64,000 nt of DNA, taken from Symsagittifera roscoffensis (Eukaryota > Xenacoelomorpha > Acoela > Convolutidae). Position 1 is the stretch's first letter. Each line of letters opens with the position of its first letter. A model generated the notes under the pieces. It was not told where the DNA came from. It ran no database searches and saw only the letters and a list, made by a program, of their open reading frames with translations. The translations under genes were made by a program, and so were the position numbers. The stretch is taken from positions 76,779,617 to 76,843,616 of the forward strand of contig NC_087063.1 of the NCBI RefSeq assembly GCF_963678635.1, in the 5' to 3' direction. Below, piece after piece: positions 1-12,306 of this stretch.

Positions 1-3000
1 TTTATTTTTTTTTTTCGCTCCAAAGTCTTACTCAGCCTTGGTTTCGTTAATTTGTCAGCTTAGTTGCCGATCCATATTTTTCTGAGTTTTCTCCTGGTTC
101 TGTAAACAATTTCATTGTTATTAAAATTGTTTTTGAATTATTGTTGTTATTTGTAAATCTGCTAGCACCTGACTTTGTATAATTTCTCAGTTTGCTCTTT
201 TTTGCTCAAACGTCTTCATCAAATTGAAAATACTTCGGGACAAGCATTTAGAATTTAGTGTTTTTTTTAAAATTTTTTTTTCTTCAAAAAACAAATAAGT
301 GTCTTTTAGTGATTTTCATTTCATTTTTGTCTGCTAGCGTGTTATGCTAGTTTTGTTGTCGCTAGTGGCGCGAAGATCCGCTTTTGCTTCTGTGTCTCTC
401 TCTACTTATGTTTTATAGTATACCTAAAACGAGCAAATTTGGATGGGCAGATCATAACTTAGCAAGCTTTTACGTATCTTTTTGTTGTAGCATTAAAAAT
501 TTCACATTTGAAGCAGCTGTATTTTGTTTTTGTTGTATTTTTTAAGACTATGGTCGGAACATTCTGTGCTACTTACACAGTAACCGACTTTCCTTGTTAT
601 ATTGTATATAGGTTTTAGGAACAAAGTATTACCGAGTTTTTCATGCGCATTGGCAAGCATGTAGTTTGTTTAATTGAGTAGCAGTATGTCGTTAAGATTT
701 TCACCGCTGAAAAATTGTTGCGATAAGTTTCGATTAAAGCTCGTTTTTGCCGTCTTTAGCTGATGCTAAAAAGAAAAATTCTATTGCACAATTTTTTTTG
801 TAGATTTTTGGAGAGTTCTAATTTTTAGTTTTCGAAGCAGTCTCAAAATGAGTTTTTCTGTGTTTGTTCAGACCATGCCCGGAAATTAAGTAGCTGAAAT
901 AAAAGTCAGATGGAGTCGAGCGATAGATCATAGTGAAGCCATTTCAGTCATGATAAGAATTTAAAAGAAAAGGTTCTTCAAGAATTGTCTCAAGGTTACC
1001 CTTTTTGATACTTACTTTCAGGAGAGTATTGGAAATGTTTTCAATGAAACATTGAGTTCATATCGGTTTTAGTCAAATTTTTATAAGTAGGACTAAAACC
1101 TAACTTGAAGCTAATTTGAGTTAAATTGAAAAACAAGAAAAAAAGTAGTTAAATTTCGACAGAAAAAATGTTCAAACAGTTCACTTTGCTTGCATGAATC
1201 ACCGTGGTTGGAACAATTGCTGCACCATGCTTAGCTACAGGCTAGACCTGTGTTTTTGGTCGTAACTATTCGTCTTTTTTTGTTTGTTCGTTGTTACTTC
1301 TTCATCAAGTTCTGTCTTTGTTCTGGTTGTCTCCCGAATGTTATATTTTTTCATATAATTTAGTTACTTTATACTTTTTAATCTTGCTTACCCGTGGTTT
1401 TTCAACTGTATACAAGACTTTTTTCTATGTTTACGGGATGTTTAAATTTGTTCACGGGATACAAATTTTGAGCATGTGTGTTTTTTAAATGGGTTTTCTA
1501 TTCGAAGTTTGTTTTTCCGTTGGTTGTAAGTTTATCAACTAGGCTTTTAGTATATTAGTTTGTTGGTGTTTTTCTCTGTTATTTTTATTCGGCTGAAAAT
1601 GTTCAGTTTTTATATTGCTTTAGAGGCCTCTTTTTTAATCGTTTGTTGAGCAAAAGAAGGTTGTTTTTGGATATATTTTAATGAACGGGATTCAGCTCAC
1701 GTTTTTTTTGGATTTGTTACCTCTTGGTAAGTTTTGTTTTGCTGCTAAATTAGCATTCAATTGTCTTACTTGGCATATTTTGTTTAGAAGAAACTTTGTT
1801 CAAGACAAAGTCAGGACGAAGATATGAAAATTTCGATAGATCTTTTTTTGTTTCGACATATTTTTAACAAAATTGATTTTTTTTATTGTGGTCTTCGTCG
1901 TCTGATGTTCTGTCGGTTAGTTTGTCATGCTATATTTGTGTTATATGACAAGTAGTGTTAAGCTTCGCTTCGCCTTTCTGACAAAAATGTTTTGAGTTTT
2001 CGCTTGCGATCAATATCTAAATTCATTCGAAATTAACCTAGCAACTGAAATAAGATAGTTTTGCGTTTCCATGGATGGGTTGAGATTTTTTTTGAGATTC
2101 TATCAAAACGTAATTGCCTTGTGTTTGTCCTTAACGCTAAGTGGATTAGCTTATATCTCTTCGAAATGTGTTTACTATTCGGTTTTCCGAAAAATTTCAT
2201 AACAAAGATGGCGAATTTAAAGATAAAGGGGTTGCTGTGCAAGTAGGGCATATTGTTTCGACCACTATAATCAATTATTGAAACATGAAAGCTAAAAAGA
2301 AATCAATTAATTTTCTCTCATTTACTCGGGTTGCGGTGATATTTTAGAATAGGTAGTATCTTTTCATATAAGTACAAAAGAATGTAATCTTCGTTACATT
2401 TAAAACATTGTCCAAATGGTTTTTTCTGCGAAGGTATAAAAATGAAGGGAAAAGCTTAGGGCAGTTATCTGAAATTTGAGGGGTAAAGTGCTTTAGGTCA
2501 TAGTTTCGTCCAAAAATTGAAGTGGCCGGCCCAAATAATTGCTCGGTGTCTTTAAATTTAATTTTTTAAAAGTGGATGTTTTGTATCAGATATTGGGATG
2601 ATATTCTGGAAAATGAACGAATCATTTTGTATTGGAATCGGTTTTATAGAACGGAAATACGAAAATTTGGAAATAATAAAGGAAAAGTTTTTGTATTACA
2701 ATGATAAAACTTTTTTGATTGGTAAGTTGAGTCTTGCAACAAAACTTATATTACTTGAAAAACTTGGTTATTTTTTTGTAGCTTTTCTTCGAATGTTATT
2801 TCTAATGAGTTTGAAATGTGTTTTTGTGGCTTTTCTGTCTGTTGTAGTTATTTATTCTATTTTTTCTTCCAAATGTATGTCTCATAAACATTTTGGGACT
2901 ACAGGGCAGTCATCTGAAACTGAAATGTATTCGTGAATTGTCCTCTCAGAGTAATGAATGGTGTGTCTTCGTTAAATGTTAATTAATAACTCTTGGCTAA

Positions 3001-3410
3001 TAAATCTTTTTTGCTTCCTAGATTAATCTCTTGGCCTTCTTTAATAATAATGGAGTTAAAGATAACTGAATTAACTTAAGTGCCACTTAACCATGTTGGC
3101 GTGAAAATTAATGAAAAAAGTGCTCAAATTCTCAACTAGTTGTCATTATGCTCATCTCTTGAAGTAGCTAAATAAATGTGAGTTGTCATCCTAACATTTC
3201 ATGCAAACTTGAAGGACAGAAATTGGTGGCGACTAATATCTATAAATGTGGCTTGAACAGATGCTAGAACAAACAAAACGTATTTGTTTTTTTCTTGATC
3301 AGCCATTTTTTTGCTAAATATTCAAAGAGATCAGCTTTACTGAACTTTTATTTTCGAAACTTCAATTTTTTTCTTTTTTACGACGGTTATTTGAGTGATT
3401 GTGCTATTTT
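1..3410. other. gene-free T-rich stretch
   Basis: No open frame here resembles a known protein, and the short frames have low-complexity Phe/Leu/Lys composition expected of AT-rich noncoding DNA. The plus strand is markedly T-rich. A TATA-like string (CTATAAAT) lies near 3238, about 200 nt before the MCMBP start. It could belong to that gene's promoter, but I have no other support for this. Confidence 0.6.
528..590 (+). repeat. dispersed repeat, copy 1
   Basis: About 60 bp containing GGAACATTCTGTGCTACTT recurs in inverted orientation at about 5205-5280 within MCMBP intron 1. The two copies differ at only a few positions. The repeat's class is unknown. Confidence 0.6.
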
Positions 3411-3413
3411 CAG
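3402..3413 (+). promoter_or_regulatory. unpaired 3' splice acceptor upstream of MCMBP
   Basis: GCTATTTTCAG ends 25 nt before the MCMBP ATG, and the ATG is the first one after it. No coding exon precedes it. It may be a trans-splice site for a spliced leader, or the end of an intron in the 5' UTR. The other four genes in the window have the same arrangement. Confidence 0.5.
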
Positions 3414-3438
3414 TTGTGTTTTGATTCTTATTCTAATC

Positions 3439-6400
3439 ATGTCTGATCAACCTTGGATTGACGCCCCTTTTGACTATGTGCAATCTTTAAATGCTAATTA
3501 CAGCCACGAAAACCCTAAAAACCTTCTGAAAATATTCGCCGATTCTTTCAAGCATCGACTTTTGGGATCGAATTCCAAACTGGACCTCTTTTGCAATGAT
3601 GCTTACCTAGAACAATCGAATAGCAAGCTATGTGTTGTACGAGGAATGCTTCAAGATTTCGGAGAATCTGAGCTATTTGTTCTGAATTACAAAACGAGCA
3701 ACAACACAGCGAAGATTGGCCCGAACAACAATGTGAATCAATCGTCTACTGCGTTTCTAAAGGACAGCACAATTATAACCGAAGAGTTGGTTCTTGACCA
3801 AGAAAATGTGAATTACGCCGATCGGTTGTCTTTGAAGGTCACGCCCGTTCCTGGTGAAGGTTCATGGGTCGTGGATAATTTGAGGTCAAAGTTCAACGTA
3901 AAGGAGTCTTCGTCGTTGTCGTCTGAAAGTGAAGAAGGTTCGAAATCAGCTAAACTGAGAAGGTGCGATGATGGCAGTGGTGTTATCATGAAAGGATTGG
4001 ACGTGAAATTTTATGGAGAAGACAGTGACGTGGTACTTAATAGTGTCTATCTGTTCTATGGCGTGTTTGAGAAAGTCACTGTGAACAACAACGCGGTTGA
4101 TGAGTTTCTGATGGAACATGACAAACAAGGTTTGTTTTTAGTCAAATCTCCCTCCCCAAATTTTTATATATTTCAAATTTCTTATTCCATATTTGTTTTA
4201 CGTGTTATTATGGCTGGATATGTGATATCATACGATGCAAAGTGTGAAGTACAAATCTGTTCGCCATACTAAATTCCATGGCGTTATCACAATGTTAAAA
4301 AGTTTTTTTTTAAATCTTTGTCGCTCCACCGCTTCAGTCCTATACTGGGCGACGTTGAAAACGCAACAGCAAAATTTCGAAAACCCAAAAAATCTTCCAA
4401 GGTGTGTTTTTTGAGACTGCAAAATCCATTGGCTCGCTCTGATTGATAACAACCGAGTTTGTGGACTTGCCTGTAAATAAAGTTTTATAATCTTTTTCGG
4501 GTAAAAACAACTTAATTAATGGCCTGTTTTTTGCCTGATTCATTTCATAGAACTAATTTTAGGACCTTGTTTCAGTCAAAATTCTGGAAAATTCTCTTTT
4601 TTAAGGTCAATAAACTAAATAAAACTGGAGGATGATTATACTTGTTTCTTTTGATCAGCTTTTGAAGCGTTGCTTGTTTTTAAGCTTAATACCATTTTTA
4701 TGTTCAGGAAAGATTTTTGTTAAGTTTTTGGTGATTGCTCAATGTCGTCCGGTTTATTTGGTGAAAAAACAAGCTGACTTGTCTTTTAACTTTAATTGAC
4801 AAAGTTAAGCGCAAATTCAGTTTCTTTCTATTTCACTCAAATTGAAAAAGTTGCGGATGAGGAAAACCGGCACTTTCAGACCCGGGTTTCATTGTTATGT
4901 CTTTGAAATGATTTCTTAAAAGTTTCGTAGATGGTAGCTCTGATGATTGATCTTGGTCTATACAAAAATTTTGCCGAAAATCGAAGTAAATATTGTCCAA
5001 AATAGACATCAAAAACAAGCATTTTAGAGAATAAAAACATGAATTTTCTTTCAATTTCTTCTGATTCTTGCTCTAATAAGGCGCAAAATTCATAATGTAT
5101 TTTGTTGAATTGCGTTTCATTTAAAAATGAAACATTTGATGCTGAACTGGATATTGTCACTATTAGTATTCGGTGTTCAGTTTAAACTCTTGGCGATTTC
5201 AAATGAAACAAGAATAGCCGGTTACTGTGCAAGTAGCACAGAATGTTCCGAACATAGTCTTAAAAAATACAACGAAAGTTTTTTTTTCAAATTAATGTCG
5301 TTTTTCTCTGCGTGGTATGATAAAAAGATCTGAGCAAAAAAAAACTAGAGCTTTGAAATATTCAACAGTTATGGTAATATTTTTAATGGTCAAAAACAAT
5401 TTTTGTAGAAAAATTACTCGAAAAACAAAAAAAATCAAAAAAACTCATTTTTTTCCATTCCTGAGTTTTTGTTTCCAAGGCACCAAAATACGAAAAAAAC
5501 CTGAGTAAAATTAACTCGAGTAAAGCTAACTAACTTGAGAAAAACTAAGTTTCTACGGCTTGAATTAAGCTATTGTAAGCTTATAAGTTATTAAAATTAG
5601 CTATAATGAGCCTGCTCGCTCGCTTTACTCGCTCGAAATTAGACGAAAAATCAAACATTTCAAATCGGTATTTCTCGACACAGGGGAAGTTTTTTGGAAT
5701 GTTGTTCGAATCACGACTTAAAAGGCTTTAATATGACGTATCACAACTCACTCCGATGATTTTTTGTAGTAGCTGATTTTGCGTGAAAATAAAAAGAAAG
5801 AGAAAAAAAAACTAGTACATCCGAATGCGAAGTTCCGTTTTCAAATGGTCGGAACAACAACCTAAACTTTGTTGCAAAATGAATACGCATGGTTTATTAT
5901 TGATATTTGCATTGTATGGAGTATTGGAGTGAATATTTTTTTCTAGAACCAGCTTCTGCGTCTTCTTTGCCGAGTAACTTCATCTTCCACGCTATCTTTG
6001 CACAACCAGTTCTCTCGGCAGTCGTAGACAACATTCTCACTGTGACGTCAGAGGACACGATTGACCAGTCGTGTGCTGTGCTCCGAGAGACGAGACCTCT
6101 ATTGATGAGTGTGTTGACCGAGTTGTTCGGGGGCGACTCGACTACTGCCGAGTGGACGCTGCTGCATTTGATATCATCGGTGTACAAACGAGCAGACACG
6201 ATGCCAATCGGTAATTAATCTCATTAGATTCTTTATATTTGAGTTTCTAGAATTTTATTGGCACAAATTTCGTCCTTCTACGGATTTCGTCCTATTTATT
6301 TAAGTAACAGATTTCATCCCATACAGATTTCTTCCCATATGCAACATCCTATCATCCCATATCCAAATTTGTGGGACGAAATCCGTGTACGCTTCGAAAT

Positions 6401-9400
6401 GGGACGAAATCTGTTGAAACTAAAATGAGACGAGATCTGCCATGGGACTAAATCTGTCACAGCCTAGAATTTTATAGCGGCTGTGGCAACCTTTCCGTTC
6501 ACCCCAAAAAAGAAAATTAAAAGTCTGTTCTACACCACCCCGACCCCCCCCCCCCACAATTTCAAACCACCCCCCCCCCTCACAATTTCAAATATCAAAT
6601 GATCCATTTTTATAGTCGTTTTACGTATTAAAACGGCTATGTGGGTGATATTACGATGTAAAATATGACGGCAAAACATGTTCACAATTGTTGATTTGTT
6701 CACAATGCAAAAAAAAATCGTTGCATTACAACGTTAAATTAGTTTTTAAACTTGAAGTTCGTAGCGAAACATGAAAAAGTTAAACTTTAAAAAGAAGTGG
6801 GTACGATTGGGGGCAAATAAAAAATATCTGTACAGAGAAATAACGAAAACGAATTGCACGTGTAGTTATAACGAAAATGTGTAACAGCGGTTCTATGTTA
6901 AAGCTCTATCTCGTGGATAAAGGTATTAAAACGACATCTGGTTTCCTATTTAATTTTTGGTTTGTCAACGTTTAAAAGTGTAATATAATTATTTAGGTAT
7001 ACTTTTTATACTTATTTGGGTAGACCGTTTTTATAGTTTTTTTTTCAAAGGAAAAATACTTAATAAAATACCCAAAAATAAAGTTAAAAATGGAAAGAAG
7101 AATTTACATTTCTGATTTATTCCAGCTCGGTTTTCATATGCATATGACAAATTTTTAATATGATCTTCCTCTGATTACAAATGCGTGAGAGTGATCCTTG
7201 CCTTATAGTTTCAAATTGGATATTACCTAAAAAATTTTGTAATGAAACAATTTTTTTATTTATTAATCTAATCTATCAAAGAAAAATATTTATCATGAAA
7301 GGTTCTTGAATTTGAACGAGTGTTTAAGTGATATAGTTTGTCAAATAAAACACAAATTGGATATTATTATCCGTCGGGTTGCTCTAGTTAAGGAAATTTT
7401 TTTAAAAAATTTCTGTTGATATGATGGAAATGTCGTCAATGCTTTTCCCTTCTTGTACTGTGGCTCTTTTGTGAACTTTCTTTGCCATTGAGGATTTGTT
7501 TTAACTTTTCGACCACAATTGAGAATTGTCACGCAAGGGCGGGCAACATGTCTTCAACGGTTGCGATTGCTTCGCCTACGGTGGAAGTGCCAGCATGGCA
7601 GATGGTCAGCACTAGGGCAACCAAACCAAGACTGAACAGCTGAATCCTGGAAAAGAGGATACCAGAGACGCCAGAAGAGAGTATCGAGGTCACTGAAGAT
7701 TACTGGCAACAGAGTACGAATATGTTAAGGAGCTAGAAAAATGGACATGGGAAGGGAGCAATCCAAAAGTACCCACATGGAATACGGCCAATACGAACAT
7801 CATCGTGGAAACTGAGCTGACAAACTGCGCACTCAAGCCGAAAAGTGGCGAATAAAAAGCAACAATCGCTCTAGACTACCTAGAAAACAAAACATCACGA
7901 TATAGATATCTGGGCCGATAAGTAGGTGGCAGGCGGTACACCATCAGGAAGAGATGCGGCATTAGTCACCACTGTGGTCGTCAGCAGAAGAGCTTTGCTC
8001 CGCATAGCAAGCAGTGATGACCGCAATTCGTATCGGCAGAGTTTCTTAACAGATTAGACCCTATCTTGCACGGTAACTTGACCAGAATCAGTATGGACTT
8101 TTGATACAGAGCCTCGCTTGAGCCAAACAATCAGCCAAACAATCAAGTTACCAAGACTGAAAAAGCCATCTGGAGACCCCTTAACGAACTCAAAGAAGTG
8201 TCACTAACTAAAGTTTTCTTATTTTGTCATAATAGGCAACAAACAGGCTATGCCGCTGCTAACGAGGCAACTCGTCTCACACCAGTTTCAAAATTGGACT
8301 TCTTTTTTCAAAAATCGCAGCGGAATAGAGAATTAAGTTTCGACTCAATTTTCTTTAATTGGATAAATTTCAGGAAAAAATTGTGTAATTCAAAATATTC
8401 ATGGAACTCAAAGAGCCCCTCTTTGATATTCATTTTTGTTTCTCCGGAACTTAAAAATTGAATTATGTTCAAAAACGTCATTTTTTTTATAACTTGACAC
8501 TGTGAAAGGAAAGAAAAGAGAAAAGCTAAACCTGGAACTTATTATTAATTCTTATAACTTATAACCTGGAACTTATTAATCCAATTGAGACTCAAGAAGA
8601 CCAACTGATTCTATTACATCTTCAACAACATAAAATACATTTTATACGAGATTAAGTTTTCTTAACTATGAGTTTTAGAATAAACATTTCTGTTTAAATG
8701 ATTTTTGCCCTGAAAATGTATTTGTTTGGTGGGGGTCCGAAAATTTACTAAAAACGCTTGATCTTCTGATAATTGGCTTTCATCTCGGCACATTACGTAA
8801 ATAGGATCAGTTGAGCAATCTCCCCACCCGCGTGCGGGTGACAAAGCTCTATGGGAACTTGAGGCCTGTCTATAACATCTTGAGCTACTTTTAATCAAAT
8901 AAAATTATACGCCACATTCTCCAGCAAAAACTAAATTGAGTGAAAAAAATTACCAAATTTGTGGCATATTAAACCGGTAATTTCCTGTTATGCATTAAGA
9001 AAAATAAACAATTGCATGCACTCTTAGGATGATGTTGGGTTTGATGTAGGCAGGGGCGGATCTAGGATTTTCTCGATGGGGAGGCGGATTTTCAAAAAAA
9101 ATTTCGAAAATTTTGACGACCTTAATTTAAACTGATTTTCCGCGCTCTTCTAAAGCATTAAAAAGACGGTGTTCTGGCCAAACTTTCTGCGCCGCAGGCA
9201 AATTTTTGAAAAAACAGGTCAAAAGCCGTTTCTGGACACTTTTTGAAATTTTTGACAAGAAAATCGCGTTTTTTTGGCCCGCGCTCCCCCTCAAAGTTAG
9301 TATATATTGGCGCCAAAGGCGCCTTTAGAAAAATTTTATGGTCGGTGGGCCAAAAATGAATTTCTTAAAAAGTACCAAAGGGATGACCCTTTGGGTCTGC

Positions 9401-11134
9401 TGGAGGTCGAAGCCCCTGGATGTAGGGACCCTGGTAACTTGCTTACCTCGAAGCAATCAATGATAGCTCAAGCAAAAAAAAAAGACAAAATGTTTGGCAT
9501 TTTTTCTAAAAAGTTTGTCCACACTCATTAAAAAAAACATAAGTCGACCAATTGATTGCGAGGAATTTACACTTCAACCACCTGCTCGCGTTTGAAAATT
9601 TCTGTTATAGTGTTTTGCCACTTTTTGCTTGGTGGTGTAATATTGCTCTATTGATCCCGTAAATATTATAAGGAAATAATATGAAATAAGTGAACAAAGA
9701 ACTCAGTCTGGTAGCATTCATTCATTTGCCAGTTTCATATTTCTAATGTACTAAAAAATAACTTGTATCTAAAATATCATTAAAATTGAAAAATCTGAAA
9801 CTAACGGAGGTACTTTTTTATTTTAGCACTGATGGTTTCATCAGGTAATAAAAACCCAGCAAGACATGTTCATAGGACGGTTATTGTTTGGTTGCTTGTG
9901 GTTAAAGCTAAAAATCTGTGTATGGTTTTTGTAATTTAATCTAAATGTTCTATGATGTTTTTCTCATTATGAAAAATTGATGACTCCTTAATTGATAATT
10001 ATATACGTTGTCTTGAAACTATTCGTTTTGCTGGATTTTATGAATGTTCCGGTGCAGCTGGCTGTTACAGTTGCAACTAGAAAGAATACTCACCTGGAAA
10101 TAAAATTCAAATTGGTGTTTTTTTCATTTTAGAACTTTGTTGATGTCTAGCTGTTAGAACTAATTTTCATATAAATTTTCATATAAATAGCCATATAAAT
10201 AGCCATATAAATGTTTTCTGTGTTATTAATTCTAATTGACAAGTTTTGTAAAATTGGTTTGCGAAATAAAGTATTTTGGGCGCTGTGAATTTTGACTGTA
10301 AAGTTGATCTGTGCTATTTATAGTAAGTGTTTTTTCCTATTAGGAAAGGACGTTTTCTCCATGTAAAACTGAAGTGTAATTTTAAAGATCGTCGTCGAGT
10401 CACAGTCTATTGTTTTAGGAAACTTGACGCTGAATATAACGAACTCCAGTAGAGATGTCGTGAAAAAGCTAACTCAACTGTTACAATCGATTCTACCGAA
10501 TCTGGTCTATTTCCCAATGACGGTTGAATCGCTGAACAAGTCCAAACTAATTCCCCACAAGGACGTGGAAACGGGAGTCCTGCATACAGGGGTCCTTCAA
10601 CTGCCTCCAGGGTCGTCAGTCATCATAGACGAAACATGCATGGAACCGGGAACCCTGGACGAATCAGGACTGGCTAATCTGGCAGCTTTGACCACTTTGA
10701 TTCAGAACCAGAAAGTCTATTACGACTTCAAGTTCCAGAATGTAGAGCTACTAACTAACTACAATGTCATCATCATGTCATCGACTTCTTCGCTTGTTAA
10801 GTCATCAGCTTTGAGGTTGAAAATGAAGCCAACTGCAGAACCATCGATGCCAAGATGTGCTATAGTATCTATTGAACAAGCTTATGCCCTGAGAAAATAT
10901 CTGACAATTGCCAAGTTTTTGCAATATGAAGTGCCCCTTGAAATGTCAGAAATTGCGCAGAAGCATTTTGTGCAAAGTCGACAAGAAAACAAGCAGTATT
11001 CTGCTGATGATTTTCACCATATGCTCAATACGGCGAGACTCGTTAGTTTGAGTAAAGGGTGTTCGAAATTGAACGAAGAATGTTGGCAGAAGGCAAAACA
11101 GTTGGTAAACGCCCAAATGGAACAATCAAAATAA
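3439..11134 (+). CDS. MCMBP: mini-chromosome maintenance complex-binding protein (MCMBP), 3 exons
   Basis: Exons are 3439-4129, 5947-6210 and 10419-11134, giving 556 residues; phases agree (1 and 1) at both junctions. The donors are GTTTGT and GTAATT; both acceptors end in TAG. MCMBP binds MCM2-7 family subunits in the nucleus and is implicated in assembling, protecting or unloading the replicative helicase. The N-terminal exon has VPVPGEGSWV (residues 136-144 region), the typical MCMBP segment after the first fold, followed by a Ser/Glu-rich linker (about 156-170). Exon 2 carries the LLHLISSVYKR block. Exon 3 has IPHKD (363-367), LQLPPG and VIIDET (386-391), the AAA-like region conserved in the family, and ends in a helical tail. 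The protein is shorter than the roughly 640 residues of vertebrate members, mainly in the linker. The start is the first ATG after the acceptor at 3413. Family assignment is firm; exon ends are inferred from frame and splice consensus. Confidence 0.92.
4130..5946 (+). other. MCMBP intron 1
   Basis: This 1.8-kb intron is bounded by CAAG/GTTTGT and TTCTAG/AACC. It holds the inverted copy of the dispersed repeat (about 5205-5280) and a second dispersed repeat (about 5590-5860) that has a relative at 47.5-47.8 kb. I see no coding sequence in it. Confidence 0.8.
5590..5860 (+). repeat. dispersed repeat shared with 47.5-47.8 kb
   Basis: The stretch begins near TACTCGCTCGAAAT, runs through CTCGACACAGG and TAATATGACGTATCA, and ends near TCAAATGGTCGGAACAAC. 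A diverged relative in the same order lies at about 47500-47800 (TCGTTTCACTCGTTCGATC ... CAACGGTCGGGACAA). The class is unknown. Confidence 0.55.
6259..6463. mobile_element. small palindromic MITE made of a repeated GGGACGAAATCTG motif
   Basis: About 205 bp are flanked by identical 12-bp direct repeats CTAGAATTTTAT (6247-6258 and 6464-6475), as expected for a target-site duplication. Inside, the left half has several copies of CAGATTTCNTCCCAT-like motifs and the right half has the reverse complement (GGGACGAAATCTG and variants), so the element could fold into a long hairpin. Its ends form an imperfect inverted repeat (GGCACAAATTTCGTCC against the complement of GGACTAAATCTGTCACAGC). It lies 48 nt after the MCMBP exon 2 donor. 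No known superfamily is recognised. Confidence 0.6.
6538..6580. repeat. poly-C tracts
   Basis: Two C runs (13 and 10 bases) are separated by ACAATTTCAAACCA, and the same ACAATTTCAAA follows the second run. This is a simple local duplication of a C-rich unit. Confidence 0.8.
7540..8190 (+). pseudogene. decayed coding-like block, possibly a LINE pol fragment
   Basis: This block is richer in G+C than its surroundings and has no T-runs. One frame reads WKRGYQRRQKRVSRSLK and later RTQAEKWRIKSNNRSRL, separated by stops. Such basic helical segments resemble the linker between endonuclease and reverse transcriptase of some non-LTR retrotransposons. No catalytic motif is visible, so the assignment is weak. 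It could be any old coding insertion. Confidence 0.3.
9051..9418. mobile_element. hAT-type MITE with perfect 8-bp target duplication
   Basis: The left end is CAGGGGCGGATCTAGG, the terminal inverted repeat seen in other elements of this window. The right end is cut back to AGCCCCTG. Perfect 8-bp duplications GATGTAGG flank it (9043-9050 and 9419-9426), the length produced by hAT transposases. The internal sequence (GCGCCAAAGGCGCC, CCCTTTGGGTC) matches the MITE at 40412-40846, in the same orientation. It is nested in MCMBP intron 2. Confidence 0.85.
10167..10214 (+). repeat. short tandem repeat, CATATAAATAGC type
   Basis: Four near-identical units (TTCATATAAA, TTCATATAAATAGC, CATATAAATAGC, CATATAAATG) occur in a row, close upstream of MCMBP exon 3. 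Confidence 0.75.
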
Positions 11135-11135
11135 A
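11130..11135 (+). terminator. AATAAA overlapping the MCMBP stop codon
   Basis: AATAAA overlaps the TAA stop of MCMBP (11132-11134). If it is the functional polyadenylation signal, the 3' UTR would be only about 10-30 nt. I see no equally good signal in the next 100 nt. Confidence 0.45.
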
Positions 11136-11225
11136 TAATCCCAAAGGTTCCTGAACATATTTTTTGAGATTGCTTTTTTGTTTATGATAATTACCTTGGT
11201 AGTTTGTGTGTCATTAATAACCTAG

Positions 11226-11512
11226 ATTAGGTCTTTCTACCGGAAGTTGGCGTGCATGGTTGGTGAGACGCAGAATTCATTAAAAATTGGCTATCCGCAT
11301 CGGGAGTTCCATTTGTTAAAATTGATTTTAATGGTTGCGCATATTAAAAAAAGTATCATTTTACCCAACTTCGGCCACATGGAGTACAATCTTTCAAGCG
11401 CTTCATTTTTTGGTTTTTTCTCTTATTTTTTCTTTTTGGAGCTACTTTTTGACAATTTCTCGATTGTTTTCGCGAAGTGCAGCGTCGCATCTGTGTTTGA
11501 AATTGTAGAACT
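11226..11512 (+). mobile_element. SINE-like element, copy 1
   Basis: It shares a 3' part with the copies at 12105-12306 and 22905-23005: a T-rich run, GAGCTACTTTTTGACAATTT, then a tail of the form GAAGTGCAGCGTCGCATCTG. Its head contains TTGGCGTGCATGGTTGG and GGGAGTTCC, which could be worn Pol III A and B boxes. The class is inferred from the family, not from this copy alone. Confidence 0.45.
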
Positions 11513-12104
11513 TTTATAAGCCTATCGTTCAGCATGACCTATTGTCATTGGATTTTGTAGCCTGTTTTTCAACTCAATATTAAAAAAAATTTAGGAATAT
11601 TTTCTGATGCGGATTTACAATTTATTTTCTTTTTGTGTTGAGAATTTTAAATCAGGGTTATTTACACTTGCGAAGCTAGTGTATTAGTACGAACCTTCTT
11701 TTTTTCCTTCCTAAGTCGCAAATATTGGTGCGGCACCCCCTTAATGGTGGGGCACCTTTACAGCTTTTTGATAGCACGTACTTGGACAATCGAATAAAAA
11801 TCAATTAACACAGTTGATGCACTTTTAATTCATCAAATGAACCGAAAAAACTATTTGTTTCACACAACATCACAAAAATAAAAACTCGATTTCAGAAAAT
11901 TTCTAAATCAATATCTCGCAATTTTTTTAAATGCTTAATATTTGCGATTTGTTTCATGCAAAGTTAGTGTAGATGCCTTCAGCTTGTTATATTCCAAATT
12001 AATAATTGCAAAATAGAGTCTATTTGTATTTGGTGCTGAGTCGTATTGGCAATTTGTTAGCATAAGTAGCTGCTTTAATCGTGACTAGTGTTTGTCGGTA
12101 ATTA

Positions 12105-12306
12105 AGCTTGAGTGGCCTAGGGGATAGTGCATGAGACTCAAAATCTCTTGATTGCAGATTCAAATCGTACACGTAGCCGAGTTTTTGCTAATTCGAAGCT
12201 TATTTCTTTTTTCTGTTTTAACTTGATAGAGCTGCTTTTTGGTCATTTTCTCGTATGTGAATGCGAAGCACAGTTTCGCCTCTGTGTAAAAATTGAGTCC
12301 CAATTA
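12105..12306 (+). mobile_element. tRNA-derived SINE, copy 2
   Basis: The head resembles a tRNA: TGGCCTAGGGG (A box), GAGACTCAAAATCTC (an anticodon-arm-like stem with CAA in the loop, suggesting tRNA-Leu) and GATTCAAATCG (B box). The acceptor and T stems do not pair, so it is not a working tRNA. The body continues into the shared tail GAAGCACAGTTTCGCCTCTG. Confidence 0.6.

Larger units (their letters stand above)
6211..10418 (+). other. MCMBP intron 2
   Basis: This 4.2-kb intron is bounded by ATCG/GTAATT and TGTTTTAG/GA. It is loaded with insertions: a small palindromic MITE (6259-6463), a C-rich tract (6538-6580), a possible LINE scrap (7540-8190) and a hAT-type MITE (9051-9418). The remaining sequence is AT-rich with no recognisable content. 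Confidence 0.8.

Noticed and set aside
2598-2936. 112-residue frame upstream of MCMBP
   Set aside because: Low-complexity Phe/Leu/Lys composition, no splice context and no family resemblance; expected in T-rich DNA.
12107-12180. tRNA-Leu-like sequence
   Set aside because: The A and B boxes are present but the acceptor and T stems do not pair, and the sequence continues into a repeated tail; it is a SINE head.
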